Shown one piece after another: positions 26,699 to 35,290 of a stretch of 64,000 bases of DNA (its first letter is position 1; each line of letters opens with the position of its first letter). The DNA is from Sphingosinithalassobacter tenebrarum. Its GTDB lineage: Bacteria; Pseudomonadota; Alphaproteobacteria; Sphingomonadales; Sphingomonadaceae. Made by a program: the position numbers and the translations under genes. The notes beneath the pieces were generated by a model. It ran no database searches, was not told where the DNA came from, and saw only the letters and a program-made list of their open reading frames with translations. The stretch covers positions 1,395,001-1,459,000 of the forward strand of contig NZ_CP049109.1 in assembly GCF_011057975.1 (NCBI RefSeq). Direction: 5' to 3'.

Positions 26699-26971
26699 AT
26701 GGTTGTTCGGAAACTGATCGCCGGAGCTGGCGCCGCCGCGATGCTCGCTTCGTCCGCGATGGCCGCCAATGCCGCCGTCCGTCCCGTTTCGGTCGTCACG
26801 ACCGGCACGAACTACTCGCTTGATGATGAGCGCACCGGCGCCGACATGAGCGATTCGTCGAAGTTCTCGCCGTCCACGACGATCATCGTCGTTCTCGCCG
26901 CTGCAGCGGTGGTCGGCGGCATCATCATCGCCGTTGACGAGGACGATGAAGCTGCGGTCAGCCCGTACTAA
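26699..26971 (+). CDS. Small secreted protein with C-terminal membrane anchor
   Basis: 90 residues from ATG 26699, behind GGGAG at 26688-26692. A signal peptide (LIAGAGAAAMLASSAMAANA) is followed by about 30 polar residues, a hydrophobic segment (TTIIVVLAAAAVVGGIIIAV) and an acidic tail (DEDDEAAVSPY). It would lie across or beside the membrane after signal cleavage. It has its own promoter-like site and terminator, so it is an independent, probably abundant, transcript. I recognise no family; its place inside the polysaccharide locus suggests an envelope role. Confidence 0.8.
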   Translation: MVVRKLIAGAGAAAMLASSAMAANAAVRPVSVVTTGTNYSLDDERTGADMSDSSKFSPSTTIIVVLAAAAVVGGIIIAVDEDDEAAVSPY

Positions 26972-26997
26972 GCTTCTTCAGCTTACAATATGTTCTC

Positions 26998-27025
26998 AGG
27001 GGCGGCCTTGTGCCGCCCCTTTTTC
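26998..27025 (+). terminator. Rho-independent terminator
   Basis: AGGGGCGGC (26998-27006) pairs perfectly with GCCGCCCCT (27012-27020) around CTTGT, followed by TTTT. It lies 27 nt past the small secreted protein gene. Confidence 0.9.
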
Positions 27026-27375
27026 GTTTACAGCCATTTTCGATCCTGATTGGAGCAGGGCCTCCATGTAGATCCCACCGAGCCTTCCGACTGGCGGAGA
27101 TCGGACGTCGCTGCGCGCGACATCGTATCACGCGGTCAGGCTCACGGACGTTTGATTTCGTGATGCCCGCCGGATGCATGGCCCCCTGTCACGCCCGGCG
27201 CAGACGGACCTTTCCGAACGGTGGAGCGCGATCGGTTTCCGACGTGCAACGGCGCCTGTCCGCGCTCGCGAACGTTCGGTCGCACGCCGCGCGAAACCGC
27301 CATGCTGTTGGTTCGAAGTGGCTTTGCGGCAAGGGACTGCTCGGCTAACGTCCTGGCCGAACAAGGGGAGCAACA
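27026..27375. other. Intergenic region, no gene seen
   Basis: 350 bases between a terminator and the methyltransferase. Short open frames exist on both strands but share no ribosome site, length or motif with a real gene. I saw no clear promoter or hairpin. Confidence 0.5.
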
Positions 27376-28083
27376 ATGCCCATTCCGTACGAGCAGTCCT
27401 ATCGAGCAGCATTTGGGGAATATGCTGGCACGCTGCGCCAGCTCGTCTCGCAATATCCCGATGCGCGCGTCCTGGAACTCGGCGGCGGACGCAAACCTTC
27501 ATTCGCCCTGAATGAGATGCCCGACAATATCGCGAGCTACACCGTCAACGACATCAGTGCTGACGAACTTGCGATGGCCGGCGAGGAATATGACAAGGCG
27601 TGTTTCGACGTGATTGGGGATGTTTCGGGATTCGAAGGGCAGTTCGACGTCATCTTCTCGCGCACGCTGATCGAGCATGTTCGCGACGGTGTCATGATGC
27701 ACCGCAACATCCACAGGCTGCTCAAGCCGGGCGGTGTGGCCTTTCACATGGCGCCGACGCTCTATTCGCCGCCTTTCGTGGTCAACAAGCTGCTGCCCGA
27801 GACGCTTTCGGAAAAGATTCTCTATGCGCTGACGCCGCATCGGCAGCAGAAGAAGAGCAAGTTCCCCGCTTATTATTCCTGGTGTCTCGGCAATCGCGAC
27901 AAGATGACCCGGATGCTGACCGCGGCGGGCTTCAGCAAGGTCAATATCCGTACCTTCTACGGTCACGGCTATTTCGACAAGGTGCCGATCGCCCGCGAAC
28001 TGGACAATGCCGTTTCAATGCTCGCCGCGAAGCGTGACTGGTCCCCGCTGGGTTCCTATGCCCATATCACCACTTATCGCTGA
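27376..28083 (+). CDS. Class I SAM-dependent methyltransferase
   Basis: 235 residues; ATG 27376 follows AGGGGAGCAACA. The Rossmann SAM site is visible as ARVLELGGGRKPS (motif I), SYTVNDISADELAMA (motif II region) and FDVIFSRTLIEHVRDG (motif IV), then IHRLLKPGGVAFH. It is a Methyltransf_11/23-like protein, common in sugar- and lipid-modifying loci. Target unknown; methylation of a polysaccharide or its carrier is inferred only from the position at the locus edge. Confidence 0.85.
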   Translation: MPIPYEQSYRAAFGEYAGTLRQLVSQYPDARVLELGGGRKPSFALNEMPDNIASYTVNDISADELAMAGEEYDKACFDVIGDVSGFEGQFDVIFSRTLIEHVRDGVMMHRNIHRLLKPGGVAFHMAPTLYSPPFVVNKLLPETLSEKILYALTPHRQQKKSKFPAYYSWCLGNRDKMTRMLTAAGFSKVNIRTFYGHGYFDKVPIARELDNAVSMLAAKRDWSPLGSYAHITTYR

Positions 28084-28135
28084 ACGTTCTGCCGGAAAAA
28101 CATGGTCGGCGTAACAGGGGAGCGAGGCGAACGGG

Positions 28136-28327
28136 TCAACTGCTCCCGTCGGGATGTGCGTGGCTCTTGGCGGTTCGCCGCAGATGCCATTTGCCATCTT
28201 CCTTGATCATGGGACGGCCGCATCCCTTGCAGACACTCCGCAAAACGCCTTCCATGTCATAATGGGCCTTGCGCCCGTCGCGATGATGTTTGCCGAACAA
28301 ACAGCCAAGAAAATGATACAGCCCCAC
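28136..28327 (-). CDS. Small basic protein with CxxC motif
   Basis: 63 residues from GTG 28327, preceded by GGGGG 5 nt upstream. Sequence features are a short hydrophobic start (LYHFLGCLFGKHH), one Cys pair (VCKGCGRPM) and many His/Arg/Lys. It could bind a metal through Cys and His, but a second Cys pair is missing, so it is not a classical zinc ribbon. I do not recognise the family. It is on the same strand as the downstream phosphatase, but about 105 nt from that gene's stop. Confidence 0.6.
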   Translation of the reverse strand: MGLYHFLGCLFGKHHRDGRKAHYDMEGVLRSVCKGCGRPMIKEDGKWHLRRTAKSHAHPDGSS

Positions 28328-28432
28328 GTCAGCCCCCGGCGCGTCAATGGAAATTGTGCGCCGCAGTGTAGCTGATCGGAAGGCAAACTACTAGCGGTCC
28401 GGCGCTATGGAGCGCCCGGAACAAAGTCGATC

Positions 28433-29206
28433 CTAAGCAGAGGCTTGCGCCTGGAGCAGCCAGCGTTCCTCCCCTTCCAGCCCGAGCGCAGTCAGCGTTC
28501 CGCTGACAAATGCGCCGGTGTCGATGCCGATTCGATTCGGGCGCCAATCGACTTCCGGCGTGATCGTGTGGCCATGCACGATCACCTTTTCGAAGGGTTG
28601 GCGATGGTCGAGAAAGCGGGTGCGGATCCACCGCAGATCGCCCTTGGACTGTTCGGCGAGCGGCTTGCGCGGATCGATGCCCGCATGCACGAAGGCATAG
28701 TCGCCGACAACGATCAGGTCCTCGAAGCCGGCGAGGAAATCGACATGGTCCTGCGGGATATGCTCGGCCAATATGCCGGACAATTCCTCGAAATCCGCGC
28801 GCATCAGTGCATGATCGGAAATGCCGTAGCTCTGCATCGTCTGACGTCCGCCGATGCGATCGAACAGCCTGAGCGCTTCCATATTGCCCTCGAGCGCGAG
28901 CAGGAAGACCTCCTCGTGATTGCCCATCAGGAAATGCGTGTCCTCATGCTCGCGCCGGATCTGCATCAGCCGTTTGACGACTTTCGCGGAGTCGGGGCCG
29001 CGATCGACCAGGTCGCCGAGGAAGATCAGTTGAACGGGTGCCTCTCCGCGCGCGAAATGATCCGCTTCGATCCGCGCCAGAAGGTCTTCGAGCAGGTCGG
29101 CGCGTCCATGAATGTCGCCAATGGCATATACGCGCTTGCCCAGAGTCGAAATGGACCGCCCGCGGAGACCGGCCGGCGCACGGCGGTTTAGTAATCGTCC
29201 AATCAT
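28433..29206 (-). CDS. PPP-family serine/threonine-type phosphatase (metallophosphoesterase)
   Basis: 257 residues. The two-metal phosphoesterase motifs are complete: YAIGDIHGRADLLEDLL, LIFLGDLVDRGPDSAKVV, THFLMGNHEEVFL, and the late YAFVHAGIDP and KVIVHGHTI. These match the bacterial PPP/ApaH-like family that removes phosphate from proteins or hydrolyses dinucleotide polyphosphates. Length fits the PrpA/PrpE-like class. Upstream lie 200 nt containing three 18-bp tandem repeats, possibly its regulatory region. Confidence 0.9.
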   Translation of the reverse strand: MIGRLLNRRAPAGLRGRSISTLGKRVYAIGDIHGRADLLEDLLARIEADHFARGEAPVQLIFLGDLVDRGPDSAKVVKRLMQIRREHEDTHFLMGNHEEVFLLALEGNMEALRLFDRIGGRQTMQSYGISDHALMRADFEELSGILAEHIPQDHVDFLAGFEDLIVVGDYAFVHAGIDPRKPLAEQSKGDLRWIRTRFLDHRQPFEKVIVHGHTITPEVDWRPNRIGIDTGAFVSGTLTALGLEGEERWLLQAQASA

Positions 29207-29325
29207 GTCGCCCGGTCTGATACTATAGAATTGCGCGCAAGCATTCGACTATTTCCCGTGCGGAACGATCACTACCCTGCGCAGCATGCTCGCAGGGATA
29301 TGGATAGACGCCGCCTTCTTGGCAA

Positions 29326-29379
29326 CCCGTCACGGTATATAGGCCCGTCACGGTATATAGGCCCGTCACGGTATATAGG
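29326..29379. repeat. Three perfect tandem copies of an 18-bp unit
   Basis: CCCGTCACGGTATATAGG is repeated exactly at 29326-29343, 29344-29361 and 29362-29379. It lies in the 199-nt gap between the phosphatase start (29206) and the wecC stop (29406). The unit holds an AT-rich core (GTATATAG), and 18 bp is close to two helical turns. It could be an operator array or simply slipped replication. Confidence 0.9.
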
Positions 29380-29405
29380 AATGTACAGTATCGGGTTTCC
29401 CCGAC

Positions 29406-30704
29406 CTAGCTTGCCAGCAGCCGGCGCGGTCGCGCTTCGTTCGCGGCGGGTTGATCGGGCCAGATCCCGCGCGAATCATAAACGAGCTTGTCCGCGCGTT
29501 CGTCGAGCGGCACCGATTTGAATACGTCGTGATCGACCAGCACCACGAAGATCGGGCAGCTTTCGATCGCGGTATCGATGTCGATCAGGCTTGCGCCCGT
29601 CGCGGCAAGCGTTTCGGGCAGCGTGTCGGCATAGGGCTCGACGATATGGATGCGCTCGCCGTGACGGCGGGCGAGTTCGGTGGCGACCTTCATTGCCGGG
29701 CTTTCCCGAAAATCGTCGATATTCGCCTTGAAGGCGAGGCCGAGGCACGCGACCGGCGCATTGGGCAATCGCTCCAGCAGCGCTTCGGCGCGCGCCACGG
29801 TGTGATCGACCTTGCCGTCATTCACTTCGCGCGCGGTACGGATCAGCGGCGTTGACTCGGGCGCGCTGTGGACCAGGAACCACGGATCAACCGCGATGCA
29901 GTGGCCGCCGACGCCAGGGCCGGGGGAGAGGATGTTGACGCGCGGATGGCGATTGGCCAGCCGGATCACTTCCCACACATCGACGCCCATTTTCTCCGCG
30001 ACGATCGACAGTTCGTTGGCGAAGGCGATGTTGACGTCGCGAAAGGCGTTTTCGGTTAGTTTGGTCATTTCCGCGGCCTTGGCCGTGGTCGTAACGCAGG
30101 CGCCGCGAACGAAGCGGCGATAAAATTGCAGTGCCTTGCGCGCGCAGCGCGGCGTGATCCCGCCGATCACCCGGTCATTGTCGATCAGTTCCACCAGGAT
30201 GCGGCCCGGCAGCACGCGCTCTGGGCAATAGGCCAGCGCGATGTCGGCGCTGCCGCTGCAATGGCCGGGGATCTTCAGATCGGGACGCAGCTGCGCGAGC
30301 AGCTCCCCCACCGCTTCGGTCGTGCCGACCGGCGAAGTCGATTCGAGGATCACCACGTCGCCATGCTTGAGCACGGTGGCGATGTTGGTCGCGGCTTTCA
30401 GTACATAGCCGATGTCGGCCGAGTGATCCTCGGCAAAGGGGGTGGGGACGGCGATGACGAACACGTCGGCCGGTTCGATCTGCAGCGAGGCGCGCAGCTT
30501 GCCGCGCGCGACTACCCCGGAAACGAGGCCGTCCAGATCGATCTCCTCGATATGGACCTTGCCCGAATTGACTGTGTCGACGACGTCCGCGTGCACGTCG
30601 ATGCCAAGCACGTTGGCGCCGCTCCGCGCGATCACCGCGGCGGTCGGCAGCCCGATATAGCCAAGGCCGACGACGACGACGTCGAGTTCAGAGTCCGAAA
30701 CCAT
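29406..30704 (-). CDS. wecC: UDP-N-acetyl-D-mannosamine dehydrogenase
   Basis: 432 residues from ATG 30704; a 63-codon in-frame extension overlaps the upstream gene and was discarded. The NAD site is VVVVGLGYIGLPTAAVIA. The UDP-sugar dehydrogenase marks are VILESTSPVGTTEAV, AYCPERVLPGRI, KAAEMTKLTENAFRDVNIAFANEL and GPGVGGHCIAVDPWFL with the catalytic Cys. It oxidises UDP-ManNAc to UDP-ManNAcA. Coupled to wecB by a 17-nt overlap. UDP-GlcNAc or another UDP-HexNAc as substrate is the alternative, but the wecB pairing favours ManNAc. Confidence 0.9.
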   Translation of the reverse strand: MVSDSELDVVVVGLGYIGLPTAAVIARSGANVLGIDVHADVVDTVNSGKVHIEEIDLDGLVSGVVARGKLRASLQIEPADVFVIAVPTPFAEDHSADIGYVLKAATNIATVLKHGDVVILESTSPVGTTEAVGELLAQLRPDLKIPGHCSGSADIALAYCPERVLPGRILVELIDNDRVIGGITPRCARKALQFYRRFVRGACVTTTAKAAEMTKLTENAFRDVNIAFANELSIVAEKMGVDVWEVIRLANRHPRVNILSPGPGVGGHCIAVDPWFLVHSAPESTPLIRTAREVNDGKVDHTVARAEALLERLPNAPVACLGLAFKANIDDFRESPAMKVATELARRHGERIHIVEPYADTLPETLAATGASLIDIDTAIESCPIFVVLVDHDVFKSVPLDERADKLVYDSRGIWPDQPAANEARPRRLLAS

Positions 30705-31818
30705 GTGCGACGATCTCCGCAATCCGTTGTGCGGCATGGCCGTCCCCGAACGGATTGTGGGCGCGCGCCATTGCCGAATAGGCGCTGTTGTCGTCGAGCA
30801 GGGTTGATATTTCGGAAACGATGCGGCTTTCGTCGGTACCGACCAGCCGGGCAGTGCCTGCGGCCACGCCCTCGGGGCGCTCGGTCGTTTCACGCATCAC
30901 GAGCACCGGCTTGCCGAGCGCCGGGGCTTCTTCCTGGACGCCGCCCGAATCGGTCAGCACGATATGCGCCATATCGAGCGCGCGGATGAAATGCGGATAG
31001 TCGAGCGGATCGATGCGGGCGATGTTCGCGCGGTCGCCCAGCATCGCATCCATCACCGAAACGACATTGGGGTTGGGATGCACCGGGAAGATCAGCGCCA
31101 CGTCTTCACGATCGGCGATCCGCGCGATCGCACGCGCGATGGCTTCCATTCCGCCGCCGAAATTCTCGCGGCGATGCGTGGTGACCAGAATGATTCGTTT
31201 GCCGGCGAAGCGATTGGCGAGCGAGTCGAGTCCGACCGCCAGTTCGGGTTCGGCGGCGATCCGGTCCCGCGTCGCGAGCAGCGCGTCGATCACCGTATTG
31301 CCGGTGACATGGACACTCGCCGGATCGATATTTTCGCGGTGCAGCGCAGCGGCGGCGGTTTGGGTCGGTGCGAAATGCAGATCGGCGATCGGCGCGATCA
31401 TCCTGCGATTCACTTCCTCGGGCCAGGGATGATGAATATCGCCCGAGCGGAGCCCGGCCTCGACATGGCCGACCGGAGTCTTTCGGTAATAGGCGGTAAG
31501 CGCGCCGACCATCGCCGTGGCGGTGTCGCCCTGCACGATCACCCGGTCGGGCCGCTCGGCATCGAGAACCGTTCCAAGCCCGGTCAGCAGCCGCGCGGTA
31601 AGCTGGTCGAGCGTTTGCCCCGGCTGCATCAGATCGAGATCGATATCGGGCGAAATTCCCGCGATTTCGAGCACCTGGTCCAGCAGTCCGCGGTGCTGCG
31701 CCGTCACGCAGGTGCGAACGCGCATCCCGCCGCGACGCTGCAATGCCTGCACCACTGGAAACAATTTGATCGCTTCGGGCCGGGTGCCGAAGATCAGGAG
31801 GACAGTCGGGTTCGCCAT
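30688..31818 (-). CDS. wecB: UDP-N-acetylglucosamine 2-epimerase (non-hydrolysing)
   Basis: 376 residues. Typical epimerase marks are IFGTRPEAIKLFPV, QPGQTLDQL, VIVQGDTATAMVGALTAYY, VGHVEAGLRSGDI, NRRMIAPIADLHFAPT, VTGNTVIDAL, TTHRRENFGGGM and LTDSGGVQEEAPALGKPVLVMR. It interconverts UDP-GlcNAc and UDP-ManNAc, feeding the downstream wecC. AAAGGGG precedes ATG 31818. It is the only epimerase of this type in the window. Confidence 0.94.
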   Translation of the reverse strand: MANPTVLLIFGTRPEAIKLFPVVQALQRRGGMRVRTCVTAQHRGLLDQVLEIAGISPDIDLDLMQPGQTLDQLTARLLTGLGTVLDAERPDRVIVQGDTATAMVGALTAYYRKTPVGHVEAGLRSGDIHHPWPEEVNRRMIAPIADLHFAPTQTAAAALHRENIDPASVHVTGNTVIDALLATRDRIAAEPELAVGLDSLANRFAGKRIILVTTHRRENFGGGMEAIARAIARIADREDVALIFPVHPNPNVVSVMDAMLGDRANIARIDPLDYPHFIRALDMAHIVLTDSGGVQEEAPALGKPVLVMRETTERPEGVAAGTARLVGTDESRIVSEISTLLDDNSAYSAMARAHNPFGDGHAAQRIAEIVAHGFGL

Positions 31819-31996
31819 GCCCCTTTGCCTAACGCCGCAGCATTAAAAGCCGACTAACTATTCGACCGAAAGCGCGGAATCGAAAAATGAAACATTGGCG
31901 CTTTATCGCGCAGGCGCAACGATGTGGCGCGGGGTTGATCCGAGTCATTGCTGCGGCGCAAAGTTCGGGCTATTCGCGACTGGGGAGATTGATTTC

Positions 31997-32866
31997 ATGA
32001 CATTCAAGCCACTTCGAAAAGCCGTTTTTCCGGTCGGAGGCATGGGCACCCGCTTCCTTCCCGCCACCAAGGCGATGCCGAAGGAAATGCTGCCGGTCGT
32101 CGATCGTCCGCTGATCCAGTACGCCGTCGACGAGGCGCTGGAAGCGGGCATCGAACAGATGATTTTCGTCACTGCGCGCGGCAAGGGAGCGCTCGAGGAT
32201 CATTTCGATATCGCCTATGAACTCGAATCGACGATGCAGGCGCGCGGCAAATCGCTCGCCGCGCTGGAAAATACGCGGCTCAAGCCTGGATCTCCCGCCT
32301 ATGTCCGCCAGCAGGAGCCGATGGGGCTCGGCCATGCCGTGTGGTGTGCTCGCGATATTGTCGGTGACGAACCTTTCGCGGTGCTGCTGCCTGACGATTT
32401 CATGGTCGGCAAACCCGGCTGCCTCAAGCAGATGGTCGATGCCTATAACAAGGTCGGCGGCAATCTGATCTGCGCGATGGAAGTCTCCGACGAGGCGACG
32501 GAGAAGTACGGCATCATCACGCCGGGCGGTCAGGAAGGGTCGCTTACCGAAGTGAAGGGCCTGGTCGAAAAGCCCAAGGCCGGCACGGCGCCGTCGAATC
32601 TGGCGGTGATCGGCCGCTATGTGCTGCAGCCCGAAGTGATGCGCGTGCTGGAAACGCAGGAAAAGGGCGCGGGCGGCGAGATCCAGCTCACCGACGCAAT
32701 GGCCAAGATGATCGGTAACCAGCCGTTCCACGGCGTCACCTTCGACGGTGTTCGCCACGATTGCGGCGACAAGGCGGGTTTCATCGAGGCCAATATCGCG
32801 ATGGCCTTCGCCCGCGACGATATCGGCCCGAAGGTCAAGGCATACGCCGCATCGCTGCTCGGCTGA
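31997..32866 (+). CDS. galU: UTP-glucose-1-phosphate uridylyltransferase
   Basis: 289 residues from ATG 31997 behind GGGGAG (31982-31987). GalU marks: KAVFPVGGMGTRFLPATKAMPKEMLPV, RPLIQYAVDEALEAGI, QQEPMGLGHAVWCA, VLLPDDFMV, LVEKPKAGTAPSNLAVIGRY and GGEIQLTDAM. It makes UDP-glucose for exopolysaccharide and other glycans. It is divergent from wecB across 178 nt, so it probably has its own promoter. Confidence 0.95.
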   Translation: MTFKPLRKAVFPVGGMGTRFLPATKAMPKEMLPVVDRPLIQYAVDEALEAGIEQMIFVTARGKGALEDHFDIAYELESTMQARGKSLAALENTRLKPGSPAYVRQQEPMGLGHAVWCARDIVGDEPFAVLLPDDFMVGKPGCLKQMVDAYNKVGGNLICAMEVSDEATEKYGIITPGGQEGSLTEVKGLVEKPKAGTAPSNLAVIGRYVLQPEVMRVLETQEKGAGGEIQLTDAMAKMIGNQPFHGVTFDGVRHDCGDKAGFIEANIAMAFARDDIGPKVKAYAASLLG

Positions 32867-32872
32867 GCGGTA

Positions 32873-33634
32873 TCAGGCGGGCTGTCCGGCACAGGCCGGG
32901 CAGCCCGGATCCCTGGGCAGGCGCAGCGTGCGGAAACGCATCGCCAGCGCATCGACCAGCAGCAGCTTGCCCGCGCTGTCTTCACCGAAAGGCGCAACGG
33001 CGCGGATCGCTTCCAGCGCGGCGAGGCTGCCCATGACGCCGGTGAGCGCGCCGAGCACACCTTGTTCGGAACAGCTTACGCCCTCGCGCTCGGGGGCCTC
33101 TCCAACGAAGCAGCGATAGCAGGGCTTGTCGGCTTCCCAGCCGCGGAACACGCCCAGTTGCCCTTCGAATTCACCGACCGCCGCCGAAACGAGCGGCACG
33201 CGATGCCGCAGGCAGGCGTCGGCGACGAGCAGGCGCGTGGCGAAGTTATCGGTTCCATCGAGCACCACTTCGGCAGCGCGCACATGCGCGTCGACATTGG
33301 CCGCGTCGATCCGGTGCGAATGAACCCGTACCGCCACATTGGCGTTCAGCGCGGCGACGCGCATGCCGCTGACCATCGCCTTGCCGTGCCCCACATCGCG
33401 CGCAACGAACAACGTCTGCCGCTGGAGATTGGAAAGGGCGACGCGATCGTCGTCGATGATCGTCATCCGGCCGAATCCGGCCGCCGCGAGATACTGGATC
33501 GCCGGCGACCCGATCCCGCCCGCGCCGATCACCAGCACGCTGGCTTGCTTCAGCCGTGCCTGACCCGATCCGCCAATTTCCTTGAGCACGATATGGCGGG
33601 CATAGCGTTCGAGCTCTTCATCGCTCAGCGTCAT
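32873..33634 (-). CDS. moeB: MoeB/ThiF-family adenylyltransferase
   Basis: 253 residues from ATG 33634, overlapping the upstream stop (ATGA). ERYARHIVLKEIGGSGQ, the ATP site VLVIGAGGIGSPAIQYLAAAG, IDDDRVALSNLQRQTLF, ADACLRHRVPLVSAAVGEFEG, the Cys region EGVSCSEQGVLG, and two zinc Cys pairs (CYRC, CPAC) fit the E1-like enzymes that adenylate the C-terminus of MoaD or ThiS. Without the partner protein here, MoeB versus ThiF cannot be decided; I favour MoeB. It is the last gene of the ubiE-to-moeB run. Confidence 0.85.
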   Translation of the reverse strand: MTLSDEELERYARHIVLKEIGGSGQARLKQASVLVIGAGGIGSPAIQYLAAAGFGRMTIIDDDRVALSNLQRQTLFVARDVGHGKAMVSGMRVAALNANVAVRVHSHRIDAANVDAHVRAAEVVLDGTDNFATRLLVADACLRHRVPLVSAAVGEFEGQLGVFRGWEADKPCYRCFVGEAPEREGVSCSEQGVLGALTGVMGSLAALEAIRAVAPFGEDSAGKLLLVDALAMRFRTLRLPRDPGCPACAGQPA

Positions 33635-34041
33635 TGCGGCCAGGCGAAGGAGAGGCTTGTGCGATACCATTGCGGCGTCCGGGATTCGCGCGGCAGCAGG
33701 TTGTTCTGGGCAAAGGCAGTGGCGAGGCCTGCCGCATATTGCTCCACCGTCGGACAGTCGATTGCGCGAGGCACTGCCACGCGGACCACGCCCGACCCGT
33801 CGACAAGGACGGCGATATCGACCTGCATCCGCCATTGGCCGCTGTTCGGATCGGCAATCGGGCAACTGCGCGACCGCGCTTCGCGAAAGGCGAAATCATG
33901 CATGTCGCGCGAGAGCCGCGGCGGCGCACGATAGGGAAGATCGGGCAGCGAGGACCAGTCGATCGTCGCGGTCTGCTGTGGCGGGGGTGCTGGTGCTGTG
34001 AAGCCGCCGGTCATCAGCAACAGCGCAGCGAGCCGGCTCAT
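33631..34041 (-). CDS. Small secreted protein of unknown function
   Basis: 136 residues from ATG 34041, overlapping the dut stop (ATGA); its own TGA overlaps the moeB ATG. A signal peptide ([20 protein letters not shown]) is followed by a Pro-rich linker and a compact domain with a Cys pair ([21 protein letters not shown]) and an [15 protein letters not shown] strand pair. The last part slightly recalls TonB-C-type folds, but I cannot assign a family. A long in-frame extension inside dut was rejected. Confidence 0.75.
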   Translation of the reverse strand: MSRLAALLLMTGGFTAPAPPPQQTATIDWSSLPDLPYRAPPRLSRDMHDFAFREARSRSCPIADPNSGQWRMQVDIAVLVDGSGVVRVAVPRAIDCPTVEQYAAGLATAFAQNNLLPRESRTPQWYRTSLSFAWPQ

Positions 34042-34487
34042 TGCCCGGTCGACCCGAATCCGCCGCTGCCGCGCGCGGTTTCGTCGAGCGAGTCGACTTC
34101 GACGAATCCCGCTTTCTGCACCGGAGCGGGAACGAGTTGCGCGATGCGGTCGCCGCGGCCGATCGGAAAGGGCGTATCGCCCAGATTGGCGAGAATCACT
34201 TTCACTTCGCCGCGATAGTCGCTGTCGATTGTGCCGGGCGTGTTGAGGCACGTGATGCCGTGCTTCAGTGCCAGACCCGAGCGGGGGCGCACCTGCACTT
34301 CGTATCCGGCCGGAATCGCCATCGCGAAACCGGTCGCGACGGCATGGCGCGCGCCCGGTGCCAGTTCGAGCGATTCGGCGGCGACGACGTCCATTCCCGC
34401 TGCGCCTTGCGTGGCATAGCCAGGCAGTGGCAGCCCTTCACCGTGTGCGAGTCGCTGGATCGCGATGCGGATCGGTGTCGCGGTCAT
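34038..34487 (-). CDS. dut: Deoxyuridine 5'-triphosphate nucleotidohydrolase
   Basis: 149 residues, normal length for a trimeric dUTPase. All five motifs are present: [49 protein letters not shown] and the C-terminal [10 protein letters not shown]. It hydrolyses dUTP to dUMP, keeping uracil out of DNA and feeding thymidylate synthesis. ATG 34487 overlaps the stop of the upstream lipoprotein hydrolase. Confidence 0.97.
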   Translation of the reverse strand: MTATPIRIAIQRLAHGEGLPLPGYATQGAAGMDVVAAESLELAPGARHAVATGFAMAIPAGYEVQVRPRSGLALKHGITCLNTPGTIDSDYRGEVKVILANLGDTPFPIGRGDRIAQLVPAPVQKAGFVEVDSLDETARGSGGFGSTGQ

Positions 34488-35290
34488 AGTTCCTCCGGCA
34501 GTGAAGCGGCGAGGCGGCTGGTGGCGGCGATCACTTCGGGGTCGTTCAAAAGGTCGTGTCCGCGGCCGGGCAGGATGCGATAATCGGTGGCGATCCCGCG
34601 CAGCGTCAATGCCTCCGCATAGGAGCGCGAGAAACGCACCGGCGTCACTTCGTCCTCGGCCCCGACGATCACCGCAGCGCGCAGGCCGGGTGCGATACCG
34701 CCCGCGGTTTTCAACGGGTCCAGGCTAGCGACGGGCTGTTCCCAGGCAATGGCGGGCTTGCGCTGTTCCATATAGGCGCGCCATTCGGGCAGCGTGCAGG
34801 GGCAACCGACCAGAACGATCCCGTCGACCAGATCGGGCCGGATGCCCGCCAGGTTGGCGGCGATGGCCGCGCCGCCCGAATCGCCGACCAGCACGACATT
34901 GGCCTTGGGATAGCGATGGCGATAGGCGGATACGGCCGTTGCGACGGCTTCAAGCTGTTCGCTGGTATAATTGTCCCCGATATCCGCGCCGCGCTCGCCA
35001 GGCGAGACATGTCCCTCGCCATCGGCATAGCCGGGTCGCAGCAGCGCCACGACAGCGCTTTCGGGAATCGTGTCGCTGGCCGTCTTGGCGAACCGGCGTT
35101 CGTCGGTGCGCACCCCGGGGCTTCCGTCGCCGTTCAGAACGACGATCAGCGTGCGCACGTCGCCGTGCGAGCCCTTGGTATAGGTTTCGCCGTAGAGCCC
35201 CGGATCGGGCATCGGCGGCGCGCCGAAATGCGCGCACCCCGCGAGCAGCATGGGCAGCAGCAATAATGTGGATCTACAGCGCATCGGCAA
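34484..35290 (-). CDS. Alpha/beta-hydrolase lipoprotein
   Basis: 268 residues. The signal [14 protein letters not shown] has a lipobox ending at Cys19, so it is predicted to be lipid-anchored. Hydrolase-fold marks are [11 protein letters not shown], a nucleophile elbow [18 protein letters not shown] (Ser in GDSGG), [11 protein letters not shown] for the acid and LPGRGHDLL for the His. It overlaps coaBC by 17 nt. Substrate unknown; envelope ester or lipid turnover is a guess. Confidence 0.83.
   Translation of the reverse strand: MPMRCRSTLLLLPMLLAGCAHFGAPPMPDPGLYGETYTKGSHGDVRTLIVVLNGDGSPGVRTDERRFAKTASDTIPESAVVALLRPGYADGEGHVSPGERGADIGDNYTSEQLEAVATAVSAYRHRYPKANVVLVGDSGGAAIAANLAGIRPDLVDGIVLVGCPCTLPEWRAYMEQRKPAIAWEQPVASLDPLKTAGGIAPGLRAAVIVGAEDEVTPVRFSRSYAEALTLRGIATDYRILPGRGHDLLNDPEVIAATSRLAASLPEEL

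Noticed and set aside
27010..27348. Open frames in the gap before the methyltransferase
   Set aside because: Arg-rich, on both strands, no domain; typical of GC-rich non-coding DNA.
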